From the NCBI RefSeq assembly GCF_004348685.1, contig NZ_SMKO01000090.1, forward strand, positions 1-36,721: DNA of 36,721 nucleotides, read 5' to 3'. Positions 9,091 through 17,529 of the stretch are shown piece after piece. The position numbers and the translations under genes were made by a program. Origin of the DNA: Nonomuraea deserti (lineage in GTDB: Bacteria; Actinomycetota; Actinomycetes; Streptosporangiales; Streptosporangiaceae). The notes under the pieces are model-generated. The model had not been told where the DNA came from. It did not search any database and saw only the letters and a list, made by a program, of their open reading frames with translations. How positions within the stretch are numbered: the first letter of the stretch is position 1; each line of letters begins with the position of its first letter.

Positions 9091-10046
9091 TACCGGACGA
9101 AACCCTCGGCCCGCAGCCAGTCGCGCGCCACCAGGGCGGGCACGTCGCCGTCCACGTCCACCTGGGCGTTGAGACCGCGCATGACGTCGTCGGTCAGCTT
9201 GGCGCTGATGGGTGCGAAGATCTTCGCGATCTCGGGGTGCGCGTCGGCCAGCTCGCGCCGCATGGTCACGGCGGCGTTGTAGCTGGGGAAGAACTTCTTG
9301 TCGTCCTCGAGCAGCACCAGGTCGAGTGCCTGGACCCGGCCGTCGGTCGTGGTCACCATGCCCACGGCGCACTGGCCGCTGGCGACGGAGTTGTAGAGCA
9401 CGCCCACCGACACCCGGCGCACGTTCGCCCTCGGGACCTCCTTGCCGTAATTCATGCCGTACGCCTTGACCATGCCGAGGAAGCCGTCGTCGCGGCCGAA
9501 GGTCTCGTGGTCGACGCAGAACGTGCGCTCGTTCGCCGGGATCTTCATGATGTCCGAGATCGTCTTCACGCCCCACTTCTGGGACGTGGCTCGGGTGACG
9601 CCCATGGCGTAGCTGTTGTTCAGCGGCGCGGGCGGCAGCCAGACGATGCCGTTCTCGCGCAGGTCCAGGTCGCGGACCGCGACGTACTGCTCGTGCGGGT
9701 CGGGCAGGGTCCTGGTCTGGCCGAGGTAGGTGATCCAGCCGGTGCCGGTGTACTCCCACATGAGGTCGGCGTCGCCGCGGGTCAGGGAGGCGCGGGCGTT
9801 CACGCTGCCCTGCACGTTCGTCTGGTCGGCCACGTCGGCGCCGGCGGCGGTGAGGGCGAGCACCGCGATCTTGCCGAGCACGAGCTGCTCGGTGAACTCC
9901 TTGGACGTCACCCGCACCCGCGTGCCCTCCAGCGAGGGGAGGGGCTGGATGCCGGCCGGCTCGACCGGCGGCACGAACGACGACGCCGGCTGCAGCCCGC
10001 ACCCGGCCATCGCCAGGACGAGCAGCAGGGCCAGGAACGCTCTCAC
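9090..10046 (-). CDS. Glycine betaine/choline-type ABC transporter substrate-binding lipoprotein
   Basis: A 318-residue OpuAC/ProX-type binding protein. The N-terminal 'MRAFLALLLVLAMAGC' is a lipoprotein signal with the lipid-modified Cys at residue 16. The mature part begins the fold with 'VRVTSKEFTEQLVLGKI' and contains 'LMWEYTGTGWITYL', 'NNSYAMGV', 'VYNSVASGQCAVGMVTTTDGR'-like hinge elements and 'YNAAVTMRRELAD', typical of the osmoprotectant/choline family. The ligand within the quaternary-amine group cannot be fixed. The GTG start overlaps the stop of the upstream permease (GTGA), so it is the last gene of a four-gene operon read on the minus strand. Confidence 0.93.
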   Translation of the reverse strand: MRAFLALLLVLAMAGCGLQPASSFVPPVEPAGIQPLPSLEGTRVRVTSKEFTEQLVLGKIAVLALTAAGADVADQTNVQGSVNARASLTRGDADLMWEYTGTGWITYLGQTRTLPDPHEQYVAVRDLDLRENGIVWLPPAPLNNSYAMGVTRATSQKWGVKTISDIMKIPANERTFCVDHETFGRDDGFLGMVKAYGMNYGKEVPRANVRRVSVGVLYNSVASGQCAVGMVTTTDGRVQALDLVLLEDDKKFFPSYNAAVTMRRELADAHPEIAKIFAPISAKLTDDVMRGLNAQVDVDGDVPALVARDWLRAEGFVR

Positions 10047-10819
10047 GACAGGCCCTTCGGGGCGAGGACCCGCTGCGCGAGCCCGCCCACCCAGTCGATG
10101 ATCAGTGCCAGCACGGCGATCAGCACACACCCGGTGACCAGCACCAGGTTGCGCTGCGTGCTCACACCCGTGGTGATCAGGTCGCCGAGCCCGCCCGCGC
10201 CGATGAAGGCGGCGATGCTGGCCGTGCCGACGTTCAGCACGAGCGTGGTCCTGATGCCCGACAGGATGACCGGCGCGGCCATCGGCAGCTCCACCTTGAA
10301 CAGCACCCTGGCCGCCGACATGCCGATGCCCCGGCCGGCGTCGATCAGCCGCCAGTCCACCTGCTGCAGGCCGACCATGGTGTTGCGGAGCGTGGGCAGC
10401 AGGCTGTAGGCGAACAGGGCCGCGACCGCCGTCCAGAAGCCGATCTGGAAGAGCACCGCCAGCAGCACGACCATCCCCACCGCAGGAGTGGCCTGGCCGA
10501 GGTTGACCAGAGCCAGCACGAACGGTGTCGCCCGGCGCATCGCGCCCCTGGTGAGCAGGATGCCCAGCGGCAGCGCCACCAGCAGCACCAGCACGGTCGA
10601 GTAGAACACCAGCTGGATGTGCTCCCACGTGCGGCCGAAGATGTAGGGCAGGTTGAGCGAGCCGCGCTCGATGCCGTCGAGCGGCACCGACTGCGTGTAG
10701 ATGACCATGGCCGCGCCCACGGCCAGATAGCAGAGGAGCGGCAGCACGATGTGCCAGGAGCGGCCGAGCCGCGGCTCCGGGCGGACGGCTTCGTCGGCGG
10801 CGGCCGTGGGAGCGGTCAT
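10043..10819 (-). CDS. Osmoprotectant ABC transporter permease (second permease gene)
   Basis: A 258-residue inner-membrane permease of the OpuBB/ProW type with six or seven predicted membrane segments. The cytoplasmic EAA-like loop, which docks on the ATPase, is 'IDAGRGIGMSAARVLFKVEL' (about residues 165-184). An N-terminal cytoplasmic tail rich in Ala/Glu precedes the first segment. The ATG at 10819 has a strong GGGGGAAG ribosome site and overlaps the ATPase stop by 4 bp (ATGA). Two dissimilar permease genes in one operon suggest a heterodimeric channel, as in OpuB/OpuC systems. Confidence 0.93.
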   Translation of the reverse strand: MTAPTAAADEAVRPEPRLGRSWHIVLPLLCYLAVGAAMVIYTQSVPLDGIERGSLNLPYIFGRTWEHIQLVFYSTVLVLLVALPLGILLTRGAMRRATPFVLALVNLGQATPAVGMVVLLAVLFQIGFWTAVAALFAYSLLPTLRNTMVGLQQVDWRLIDAGRGIGMSAARVLFKVELPMAAPVILSGIRTTLVLNVGTASIAAFIGAGGLGDLITTGVSTQRNLVLVTGCVLIAVLALIIDWVGGLAQRVLAPKGLS

Positions 10820-12000
10820 CCGCTTCCCCCGGGGTGGTTGCGGTGCAGGCGGCGCTCGCGTTCCCTGGTCTTGATCGCCTGGATCGCGTTCTGCACGGTG
10901 CTCAGCGACAGCGCCCCCGCGTACGCCCGGCGCCTGCCGACCACGGGCACCACGTCGTTGTCGGCGTTGAGCAGCGCCTCCAGGGCGTCCTGCAGCGTCA
11001 TCCGGTGGCCGAGGGTGCCGGTGATCGCGTCGCCGGCCGAGCCGACGGGCCCCTCGACCCCTTGGAGCTGCTCGGCGCTGACCCAGCGCAGCGGCCGCCG
11101 CATCCCGTCCGTGATCAGCGCGTACCCCCGGCCGTCGCGCTCGATCTCGACGAGCACCGCGGCCGCGTCGGCGTCCTCCGACGCGTACGGCACCTGGTCC
11201 ACCTCGATGTCGCCCACCTTGGTCAGGCGCAGCAGCCGCATCGAGGACCCGGCGCCGAGAAACTGCTCGACGTAGCCGTCGGCCGGATTCGTGAGGATCT
11301 CGGCGGGGGTGGCGTACTGCACGATGTGGCCGGGCGCCTTCATGATCGCGATGTGGTCGCCGATCTTCAGCGCCTCGTCGATGTCGTGCGTGACGAAGAC
11401 GATCGTCTTGGCCAGGTCGTCCTGGAGCCCCAGGAGCTCGTCCTGCAGGCGTTCGCGGCTGATGGGGTCGAGGGCGCCGAACGGCTCGTCCATGAGCAGC
11501 ACGGGCGGGTCGGCGGCCAGCGCCCTGGCGACGCCGACGCGCTGCTGCTGACCGCCGGAGAGCCGGCGCGGGAAGGTGTCGCGGTACGCCTCGGCGTCCA
11601 GGCCCACCAGCGTGAGCAGTTCGTCGACCCGCTCGGCGATGCGGGCACGGTCCCAGCCGAGCATTTTCGGCACCTGGGCGATGTTCGCGGCCACCGTCAT
11701 GTGGGGGAACAGGCCGGCCTGCTGGATGACGTACCCGATGTTGCGCCTGAGCCGGTCGGGGTCGATGTCGTGGGAGCTGCGGCCGTCGATGACGATGTCG
11801 CCTGAGGTCGGCTCGATCAGGCGGTTGATCATGCGCATGGTGGTGGTCTTGCCGCACCCGGACGGCCCGACCAGCACCACGATCTCGCCCGCGGGGATGT
11901 TCAGGTCGAGCTCGCGCACGGCGGGCTCGCCGCCGCCCGGGAAGGCCTTGGTCACCTTGCGCAGCTCGATCGGCACCCCGGTGGTGCTCTGGTCAGCCAC
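10816..12000 (-). CDS. Osmoprotectant ABC transporter ATP-binding protein with CBS domains
   Basis: A 394-residue ATPase of the ProV/OpuBA type. Walker A 'GPSGCGKTTT' is at 45-54, signature 'LSGGQQQRVGVARAL' at 147-161, Walker B 'VLLMDEPFGALD' at 167-178 and the H-loop His at 205. The C-terminal third (about 250-375) is a CBS-domain pair, including 'MTLQDALEALLNADNDVVPVV'. In OpuA such domains sense ionic strength, so gating of uptake by intracellular ions is a reasonable inference. The start is GTG 12000, overlapping the first permease gene by 8 bp. Confidence 0.95.
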   Translation of the reverse strand: MADQSTTGVPIELRKVTKAFPGGGEPAVRELDLNIPAGEIVVLVGPSGCGKTTTMRMINRLIEPTSGDIVIDGRSSHDIDPDRLRRNIGYVIQQAGLFPHMTVAANIAQVPKMLGWDRARIAERVDELLTLVGLDAEAYRDTFPRRLSGGQQQRVGVARALAADPPVLLMDEPFGALDPISRERLQDELLGLQDDLAKTIVFVTHDIDEALKIGDHIAIMKAPGHIVQYATPAEILTNPADGYVEQFLGAGSSMRLLRLTKVGDIEVDQVPYASEDADAAAVLVEIERDGRGYALITDGMRRPLRWVSAEQLQGVEGPVGSAGDAITGTLGHRMTLQDALEALLNADNDVVPVVGRRRAYAGALSLSTVQNAIQAIKTRERERRLHRNHPGGSG

Positions 12001-12670
12001 GGACGCCTCCTGTGGTCAAGCGCCGGCTCAGCGGGCCTTCGGGAGCGGTCAGCTTCCCGAGCAGCACGAAGCAGCCGTCGAAGAGCAACGCGAGAATGGC
12101 CACCCCGATCGTGCCGGTCAGCGTGGAGTTGACCGCGTTGGCGCCGCCCAGCCGGGCCAGCCCGGAGAAGATCTGCTCACCCAGCCCCGGCCCCGACACG
12201 TACGCGGCCACCGCGCCGATGCCCATGGCGAGCTGCGTGGACACCCGGATGCCCGTGAGGATCACCGGCCAGGCCAGCGGCAGCTCGATCCTGGTCAGCG
12301 ACCGCCCCCGGCTCATCCCGATGCCGCGCGCCGCGTCGACCACGAGCTGGTCGACGCCCTGCAGACCGACGACGGTGTTGCGGATGATGGGAAGCAGCGC
12401 GTACAGCACGATCGCGGTCACGCTGGGCGCCACCCCGAGCCCGAGCGCCGGGATCAGCAGGCCCAGCATGGCCAGCGACGGCACGGTGAACAACACCCCG
12501 GACGAGGCGGTGGCCAGCGACGCCAGCCGCGGGCGGCGGTAGGTGGCCACGCCGATGAGCACGCCGAGGACGGCCGCCACCAGGACACACTGGGCGACCA
12601 TGCTCGCGTGCTGCGCCGTCTCGAAGAGGATGAGGTCCCACCGGTCCTCGACGTACTCCCACAGGGTCAT
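11993..12670 (-). CDS. Osmoprotectant ABC transporter permease (first permease gene)
   Basis: A 225-residue permease with five to six membrane segments. The EAA-like coupling loop is 'VVDAARGIGMSRGRSLTRIE' (about residues 112-131), and the downstream 'LPLAWPVILTGIR' is typical of the ProW/OpuBB family. It is the first gene of the minus-strand operon permease-ATPase-permease-binding protein; all junctions overlap (8, 4 and 4 bp), so expression should be tightly coupled. The AT-richer 90 bases upstream (12671-12760) probably hold the promoter. I see no unambiguous -35/-10 pair there. Confidence 0.92.
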   Translation of the reverse strand: MTLWEYVEDRWDLILFETAQHASMVAQCVLVAAVLGVLIGVATYRRPRLASLATASSGVLFTVPSLAMLGLLIPALGLGVAPSVTAIVLYALLPIIRNTVVGLQGVDQLVVDAARGIGMSRGRSLTRIELPLAWPVILTGIRVSTQLAMGIGAVAAYVSGPGLGEQIFSGLARLGGANAVNSTLTGTIGVAILALLFDGCFVLLGKLTAPEGPLSRRLTTGGVRG

Positions 12671-12760
12671 CGACTACGTACTAACCGGGATTGTCAGCCC
12701 CAAAACCTCACAAGCGAAACTTTTGTCCCTTTAGTCACATGCGTCCCAGCGGCAGGGCCG

Positions 12761-14200
12761 TCACGTGCCTTCCTTTCCGCAGAGCGGGCGGTCGTCCTGC
12801 ACGCGGCCGCTCAGCGCCCCTTCCAGCGCGCCCACGGACGCGAAGAACGTCTCCCGCGACACCTTGTTCTCCCAGACCCCTCGCGCGCACCGGCGGAAGA
12901 GCTCGCTGAACTGGGCATAGTAGGGCGACTTCGGCCGCGGCCGGGCCAGCTCGATCGACTTCCTGGTCTCCGCGGCCAGCTTCGCCAGCTCGTCCAGGCT
13001 CGGATTGGTGATGTCGGAGCCGTCCTGGCGCTGGCACGACGGGCCGCCGCCGCCTTCGTACCGCTCGTACACCTCGGTGAGCACCGGCGAGTAACCGCCG
13101 CAGGCGAACAGCTTGGCCTGCACCTCCGGGCTGGTGAGCCGGTCGATCAGGCGCTTGGCGGGGGCCAGCTTGCCCGGCTTGATGTGCCGGGAGACGGCCA
13201 GCACCGAGCCGCCGAGCACGCCGCCGCGCGTGACCGGCGCGTGCACGTCGAACGTCAGCCTCTGGTCGGGGGCGCGCATCCGCGGGTCCGCCGCCAGCTG
13301 GTGGAACGCGATCGGCCAGTTGCGCATGTAGGACACCGGCTGCCCGCCGGCCTCGCCCTCCTTGAAGGCCACGACGCTGGCGTCCTCGTCCATCTGGAGC
13401 GACTCGCGCAGCACGGCCGCGCTCTCGTCCGTGCTGGACAGCGTGCGCCTGGACGACTTCAGCGCCCGCCACGTGCCGTCGGGCTCAAGGTCGAGGGCGA
13501 TGGCGGTCCTGTCGTCGCCGTCGAGCACCTTCCCGCCGCCGAGCTCGATCGTCTCCAGGAAGTTGATGGTGCCCATCTCGTTGTCGTCCAGCTGCAGCAG
13601 GTAGCCGCCGGACCGCCCGTCACGCCGCCGGTACTCCAGCGGCGCGTCGGCGGCGAACGGCACGCCGTACTGCTCGCCGTCGATCTGCCCGGCCAGCAGC
13701 GGACCGGACAGGAAACGGTCGTCCCGCCCCTCCAGGTCGATCGGCTGGATGTAGCCGTGCCGGGCGAACTCGGTCACCCACGCCACGTCGAGCACGAGCA
13801 CGTCGTACGCGCAGCTGCCCGCCTGCGCCAGCGCCGCCATCTGGGCGCGCCGCACGTCGGTGCTGTCGGACAGCTCCAGCAGCTTGGCCCGCGGGTCCCC
13901 GGGCGGCTTCAACAGCCCGTTCCACTCCTCGATCACCTCGCGCCGCACGCTGCCCGTGCTGACGTCGTCGCCGGTGGCCACGACGAGCTCGGCGTCGTTG
14001 CCGCCGCAGTTCTCCTGAGGCGTCGCGGGCACCGAGGGCGGGGAGATCGTCGGCCGGGGCCGGTCCGGCTGGGACGGGCCGGCGGACAGGCTGGACTGCC
14101 ACGTCAGGAGCAGCACCATCAGCAGGGCCCCGCAGCCGAACGCCACCACGTTCCCGCGCCGGAGCCGTTCGCGCCAGCCTGGGGGGAACCACGTCCTCAT
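12761..14200 (-). CDS. Membrane-anchored extracellular solute-binding protein (family 1-like)
   Basis: A 479-residue protein. It has a short Arg-rich cytoplasmic N-terminus, one membrane segment (about residues 18-36, 'VVAFGCGALLMVLLLTWQSS') and a Pro/Ser-rich linker. The rest is a periplasmic-binding-protein fold: 'ELVVATGDDV' first strand, 'YDVLVLDVAWVTEFARHGYI' (the usual target-sensing region), 'YGVPFAADAPLEYRR', 'GGSVLAVSRHIKPGKLAPAKRLIDRL' and the C-terminal 'FASVGALEGALSG'. No lipobox is present; anchoring is by a transmembrane helix. No permease or ATPase gene accompanies it. Instead it overlaps the vWA gene upstream (ATGA), suggesting a function other than simple uptake, such as sensing. 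The ligand is unknown. Confidence 0.8.
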   Translation of the reverse strand: MRTWFPPGWRERLRRGNVVAFGCGALLMVLLLTWQSSLSAGPSQPDRPRPTISPPSVPATPQENCGGNDAELVVATGDDVSTGSVRREVIEEWNGLLKPPGDPRAKLLELSDSTDVRRAQMAALAQAGSCAYDVLVLDVAWVTEFARHGYIQPIDLEGRDDRFLSGPLLAGQIDGEQYGVPFAADAPLEYRRRDGRSGGYLLQLDDNEMGTINFLETIELGGGKVLDGDDRTAIALDLEPDGTWRALKSSRRTLSSTDESAAVLRESLQMDEDASVVAFKEGEAGGQPVSYMRNWPIAFHQLAADPRMRAPDQRLTFDVHAPVTRGGVLGGSVLAVSRHIKPGKLAPAKRLIDRLTSPEVQAKLFACGGYSPVLTEVYERYEGGGGPSCQRQDGSDITNPSLDELAKLAAETRKSIELARPRPKSPYYAQFSELFRRCARGVWENKVSRETFFASVGALEGALSGRVQDDRPLCGKEGT

Positions 14201-16065
14201 CGCCACCCCCGCACCGTGATGATGGCCCGGGTGAGCGCCTTGTCCGCGCCCTCGCTCGCCGTCACGCAGCGATACGGCTTGCCCGTGCCCGGCAGCGTGG
14301 TCACGGCACACTCGTCCTGTCCGAAGACGACCACGTACAGGCCCGAGACCGTCGAGGCGTCCTCCAGCGCCCGGGCGATCACCTTCGCCGCCTCGCCCCT
14401 GCCCTCGTTGTCGAACAACCTGCCGTCGGTCAGCAGCACCACGGGCGCGGCCACCGCCTCGTCACCCGTCCCCAGCCGCGTGAGCCCCGCGGAGGCGGGG
14501 GCGTCCCAGTGGTCGAACGGGGTGCTCTCGATGCTCGCGGCCACGGCGCCGAGCTGCTCCCTGGTGCTGTCGGCGGCGATGCCGGTGACCTCGGCGGGCC
14601 CGTTCCTCGTACGCGCGTGCAGGCCGAACACCTGGACCCCGTCGCGCGGCCCGAGCAGCCTGCTGTTGGCCCGCACCGCCTCGGCGGCCTGGACCCGCAC
14701 CGGGCGGTCCGCCGATCCCGAGGTGTCGACGAGCAGCCGCAGGTCGAGCTTCGGGCGCAGCTCGTCCAGCACCAGCTTCTTCAGCTGCCCGAGCTCCTGG
14801 CGGTCGAGCTCGCCGTCGCCCGGCCCCGGCGCGTTGGGGAAGAGCGGGTGGGCCCGCAACCACGCGCCGAAGTGGTCGACCAGCTTCTCCCGCTCGGCCG
14901 ACCGCTGGTCCGGCCAGGACACCTTGACGAACTGGTAGTCGAGCGTGCTCAGGTCATGGTGACGCACCGCGACGAGGCGCGCGCTGTCACCGGTCCCTTC
15001 GCAGCCTTCGACCAGGCCCGCGTTGAAGTCGTCCACGCTGTGACCCGGCACCAGCAGGGCGATCTTCGGATCGCGGGTGCCCGGCTCGTCGGCGAGCCGG
15101 TCGAACTCGCACAACAACGAGGTGACGGTGTCCGCGCCGAGGCCGTTCTCCACCAGCTCCTGCTCGGCCTTCAGATAGCGGGACTCGGGCAGCCCGCGGT
15201 CGTGGAACACGTCATGGGTGGCGATCAGCGCGGCCACGGACGTCTCGGGGAACGGCCGCGCGATGGCCATGCCCATCTTCCCGGTCAGCGTGTCCCACAC
15301 CTCGCGGAACGCATAGCCGTCCGGATTGTCCATGTACGTGCCCAGTTCCTCGCGCCGCTGCCCGGTCATCGCCAGGACCAGCTGGTCACGCCCCACCGCG
15401 TCCTCCGGCCCCGGGACGCTGAGCGAGCGCAGGTCATCCGCCATGAGCTCGCCCGGCTCGGCCGCGGAGGAGGCGACCCAGGCGTCGGGCTGCAGATCGT
15501 AGAGGCGGGCGTACGGCTGGTCGCGGCGGTCCTCCCGCCACTCCCACCGGTTGTCGAAGGCGTCACGGAGGTGGATGGGAGGCGGCGCCACCCCCACGGT
15601 CATCCTGACCACGGGGCAGCCGTCCTCCATCTGGTGCTGGCGCACGTAGCTGTGGGCGCGCGCGGTCAGCTCGGTCACGTTCTCGGGCGCGGTGACCAGC
15701 CGCAGCTCGGCCGGCGCCGGACACTGGTCGTCCGCGGCGACCGCCTGGACCACGGTCCACACCCCGGTGGCCAGCGCCCCGCCGGCCAGCACGCACAGCG
15801 CCGTCCTGACCTCCTTCGGATGCCGCTGGATGAGGTCGCGCAACATCGGGATGAGCGCCACGGCACCGACCAGAACCCCGGCGCCCAGCGATACCCACAA
15901 CTGGACGTGCAAGGACTGGCTCCTGAACAGGTCGAGCCACGGCGTGGAGATCCACGTGACGAACGCGCCGGCCAGGGCACCGATCAGCGCCGCCTGCACC
16001 GCTGAGGCGACCTGCGACTTACCCGGCCTGGTCGCAGGCGGCTCGTTCTGCTCGATATCGCTCAT
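14197..16065 (-). CDS. Multi-TM protein with solute-binding-like region and vWA domain
   Basis: A 622-residue membrane protein. Three hydrophobic segments lie at about 27-45, 55-77 and 86-110. The large external part begins 'AELRLVTAPENVTELTARAH', the first strand of a binding-protein-like (SBP_bac_11-type) domain, and runs to about 390. From about 440 it is a von Willebrand A domain with MIDAS motif Asp-Thr-Ser-Gly-Ser at 447-451, and 'VVLLTDGRLFDNEGRG' supplying the later MIDAS acid. vWA domains bind partners through a divalent cation. It is coupled to the anchored solute-binding protein downstream by ATGA and is divergent from a TM/coiled-coil gene. A CRP-like site lies 16 bp before its ATG. 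Function unknown; a surface sensing or adhesion complex is inference. Confidence 0.72.
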   Translation of the reverse strand: MSDIEQNEPPATRPGKSQVASAVQAALIGALAGAFVTWISTPWLDLFRSQSLHVQLWVSLGAGVLVGAVALIPMLRDLIQRHPKEVRTALCVLAGGALATGVWTVVQAVAADDQCPAPAELRLVTAPENVTELTARAHSYVRQHQMEDGCPVVRMTVGVAPPPIHLRDAFDNRWEWREDRRDQPYARLYDLQPDAWVASSAAEPGELMADDLRSLSVPGPEDAVGRDQLVLAMTGQRREELGTYMDNPDGYAFREVWDTLTGKMGMAIARPFPETSVAALIATHDVFHDRGLPESRYLKAEQELVENGLGADTVTSLLCEFDRLADEPGTRDPKIALLVPGHSVDDFNAGLVEGCEGTGDSARLVAVRHHDLSTLDYQFVKVSWPDQRSAEREKLVDHFGAWLRAHPLFPNAPGPGDGELDRQELGQLKKLVLDELRPKLDLRLLVDTSGSADRPVRVQAAEAVRANSRLLGPRDGVQVFGLHARTRNGPAEVTGIAADSTREQLGAVAASIESTPFDHWDAPASAGLTRLGTGDEAVAAPVVLLTDGRLFDNEGRGEAAKVIARALEDASTVSGLYVVVFGQDECAVTTLPGTGKPYRCVTASEGADKALTRAIITVRGWR

Positions 16066-16081
16066 GTGTAGGGGTGCCCTC

Positions 16082-16097
16082 AGTGACGGGGATCACT
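16082..16097. promoter_or_regulatory. CRP/GlxR-like palindrome AGTGA-N6-TCACT
   Basis: AGTGA (16082-16086) and TCACT (16092-16097 region, N6 spacer CGGGGA) form a perfect inverted repeat containing GTGA-N6-TCAC, the core of the cyclic-AMP receptor protein consensus. It is 16 bp before the vWA-protein start and in the divergent region to the coiled-coil gene, so it could act on either. Confidence 0.45.
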
Positions 16098-16352
16098 TGG
16101 AGCCTAATCCGCTTCTCCGGCACATGTGTGACTGTTACGGAGACGGCCAATAGCACCCTGGGGCGAATTTTGTCCGGAATGCGAGCCCTGCCTGTTCACA
16201 TGTGGACGGGCTCGCGGACGGGGACCTGCATTCGCAGGGGAAGGAAACAGCGAAGAAACGCCCACCTGCCTAAGGTTCTCAACTCGTTGTGGTGTGCGGG
16301 CCCGGTCCGTAGCGGGGCCTGGTGCCACACCGATCCCGGCGGGAGGACCTTC

Positions 16353-16397
16353 ATGACGAGACGTGCAACCGCAGCCCGCCGAGGACGCAGGCCATGA
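16353..16397 (+). CDS. 14-residue Arg-rich leader ORF coupled to the downstream gene
   Basis: ATG 16353 lies 5 bases after GGGAGGA (16341-16347), the strongest ribosome site in the region. It opens a 14-codon frame, MTRRATAARRGRRP, whose TGA overlaps the ATG of the next gene (ATGA at 16394-16397). Half the residues are Arg, encoded by CGC/CGT/CGA/AGA/AGG including rarer codons. This looks like a translational-coupling leader or attenuator peptide. It could also simply be chance open frame. Confidence 0.45.
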   Translation: MTRRATAARRGRRP

Positions 16398-17353
16398 GGC
16401 GCGGCAAGCGTAAGAACTTCCGCCGGCCCCTCGACGACTCGCTGCCCGAAGGACCCGGCTCCGTGGCGGATGTGATCCTGGACCCCGAAATACCGCCGCA
16501 GGACGCCCGGGTGCTCAGGAAAAGCGGGCGCGTTCTGATCAAGATGCGGCAAGGATGGGACCCCAAGCTCTGGCGACCGTCTTCCGGCCTGCACTATTGG
16601 ATGCTGGCGACGTTCGGTCCGGCGGCCACCTTCGGCCTGCTGCTGAGCCTCGGCCTCATAAGCCCGGGGCTTGCCGTGCTGTTGTTCGCGCTGCCCGCCA
16701 TTCCGCTGCTGATGTTGCTGCTCGGCCGCAACAGCCGGTCCACGGACGAGGTGGACGAGCACACGTTCGAGCGGGAGGCCTTCGCGCACCTCCGCTGGTA
16801 CAAGGGCCGCTACGTGTTCACCGGCGACCTCGACGAGCCCGCCGGCAGGCTCATGGCCCGCGCGCAGCAAGCCATCGCCACCGTGAGCGGCTCCCGCGTC
16901 AATGCCGAGGGACTGCTCGACGACGTGCGCAACGCGGTGATGCTGCCGGCGCAGGAGTGGGAGATCGCCCGCCTGCTGGCCAAGCTGTCGGCACTGCGCG
17001 CCCGGCACACGAAGGCCGTCTCGATGGGGCTGACGCCCGACGCGGAGGCCGTGGCCGCTCCCTTGACGCAGGCGCTGAACAGCAGCGAGGCAGCGGTGCT
17101 GGCCCGGGTCGAGGCTCTGGAGCGGTACGCAGCCAACGTCGCCGAAGCCGAACGCGCGTACATGGCCCGCCACCAGATCGAGGAACTGCGCGGTGAGGCG
17201 CACGAGTACGAGGAGCTGGTGGCCGAGACAGGGGCCGACACGTTCGCGGTGCCCGAGTTGGAGCGCCTGGCCGCCGACGCCGGCCAGTTGGAGCAGGCTC
17301 TGCGGCGGAGCGTGGACTCCGCCCACGAGGCCATGCAGCGATTCCACCCGTGA
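16394..17353 (+). CDS. Membrane protein with C-terminal coiled coil, unknown
   Basis: A 319-residue protein. A basic, Pro-rich cytoplasmic N-terminus (residues 1-65) precedes two close hydrophobic segments (about 66-86 and 90-108, 'LLLSLGLISPGLAVLLFALP'). The remaining roughly 200 residues are charged, Ala/Glu-rich and heptad-like ('AEAERAYMARHQIEELRGEA', 'LERLAADAGQLEQALRRS'), consistent with a cytoplasmic coiled coil. I do not recognise a family. ATG 16394 has GAGGAC 8 bases upstream and overlaps the tiny leader ORF. It is divergent from the vWA/solute-binding operon, suggesting a three-part membrane assembly with external ligand domains and an internal coiled coil (inference). Confidence 0.65.
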   Translation: MRRGKRKNFRRPLDDSLPEGPGSVADVILDPEIPPQDARVLRKSGRVLIKMRQGWDPKLWRPSSGLHYWMLATFGPAATFGLLLSLGLISPGLAVLLFALPAIPLLMLLLGRNSRSTDEVDEHTFEREAFAHLRWYKGRYVFTGDLDEPAGRLMARAQQAIATVSGSRVNAEGLLDDVRNAVMLPAQEWEIARLLAKLSALRARHTKAVSMGLTPDAEAVAAPLTQALNSSEAAVLARVEALERYAANVAEAERAYMARHQIEELRGEAHEYEELVAETGADTFAVPELERLAADAGQLEQALRRSVDSAHEAMQRFHP

Positions 17354-17357
17354 GCCC

Positions 17358-17412
17358 GCCGTCCGCGGGCCGTCCGCGAGCCGTCCGCGAGCCGTTCGCG
17401 GGCCGTCCGCGC
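17358..17412. repeat. Five tandem 11-bp repeats
   Basis: GCCGTCCGCGG and near-copies (final base G/A/A/G/C; one C-to-T change in unit 4) repeat at 17358, 17369, 17380, 17391 and 17402, starting 4 bases after the coiled-coil gene's stop. The 11-bp period is close to one helical turn. Confidence 0.9.
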
Positions 17413-17529
17413 GGCGACGATCGGAGCCTCATCGTGCGCACAACTTAGATGAAACATTTACTAATCTCCGTGACCGGTGTTCAATAATTCATGTCGATGT
17501 CCGAACCTCCTGGATGATCGGAGTGAGTC

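Noticed and set aside
11576..14938. 1120-codon open frame on the plus strand
   Set aside because: It is antisense to the ABC ATPase, permease and solute-binding genes, has Arg/Gly/His-rich low-information composition, and arises from GC codon bias.
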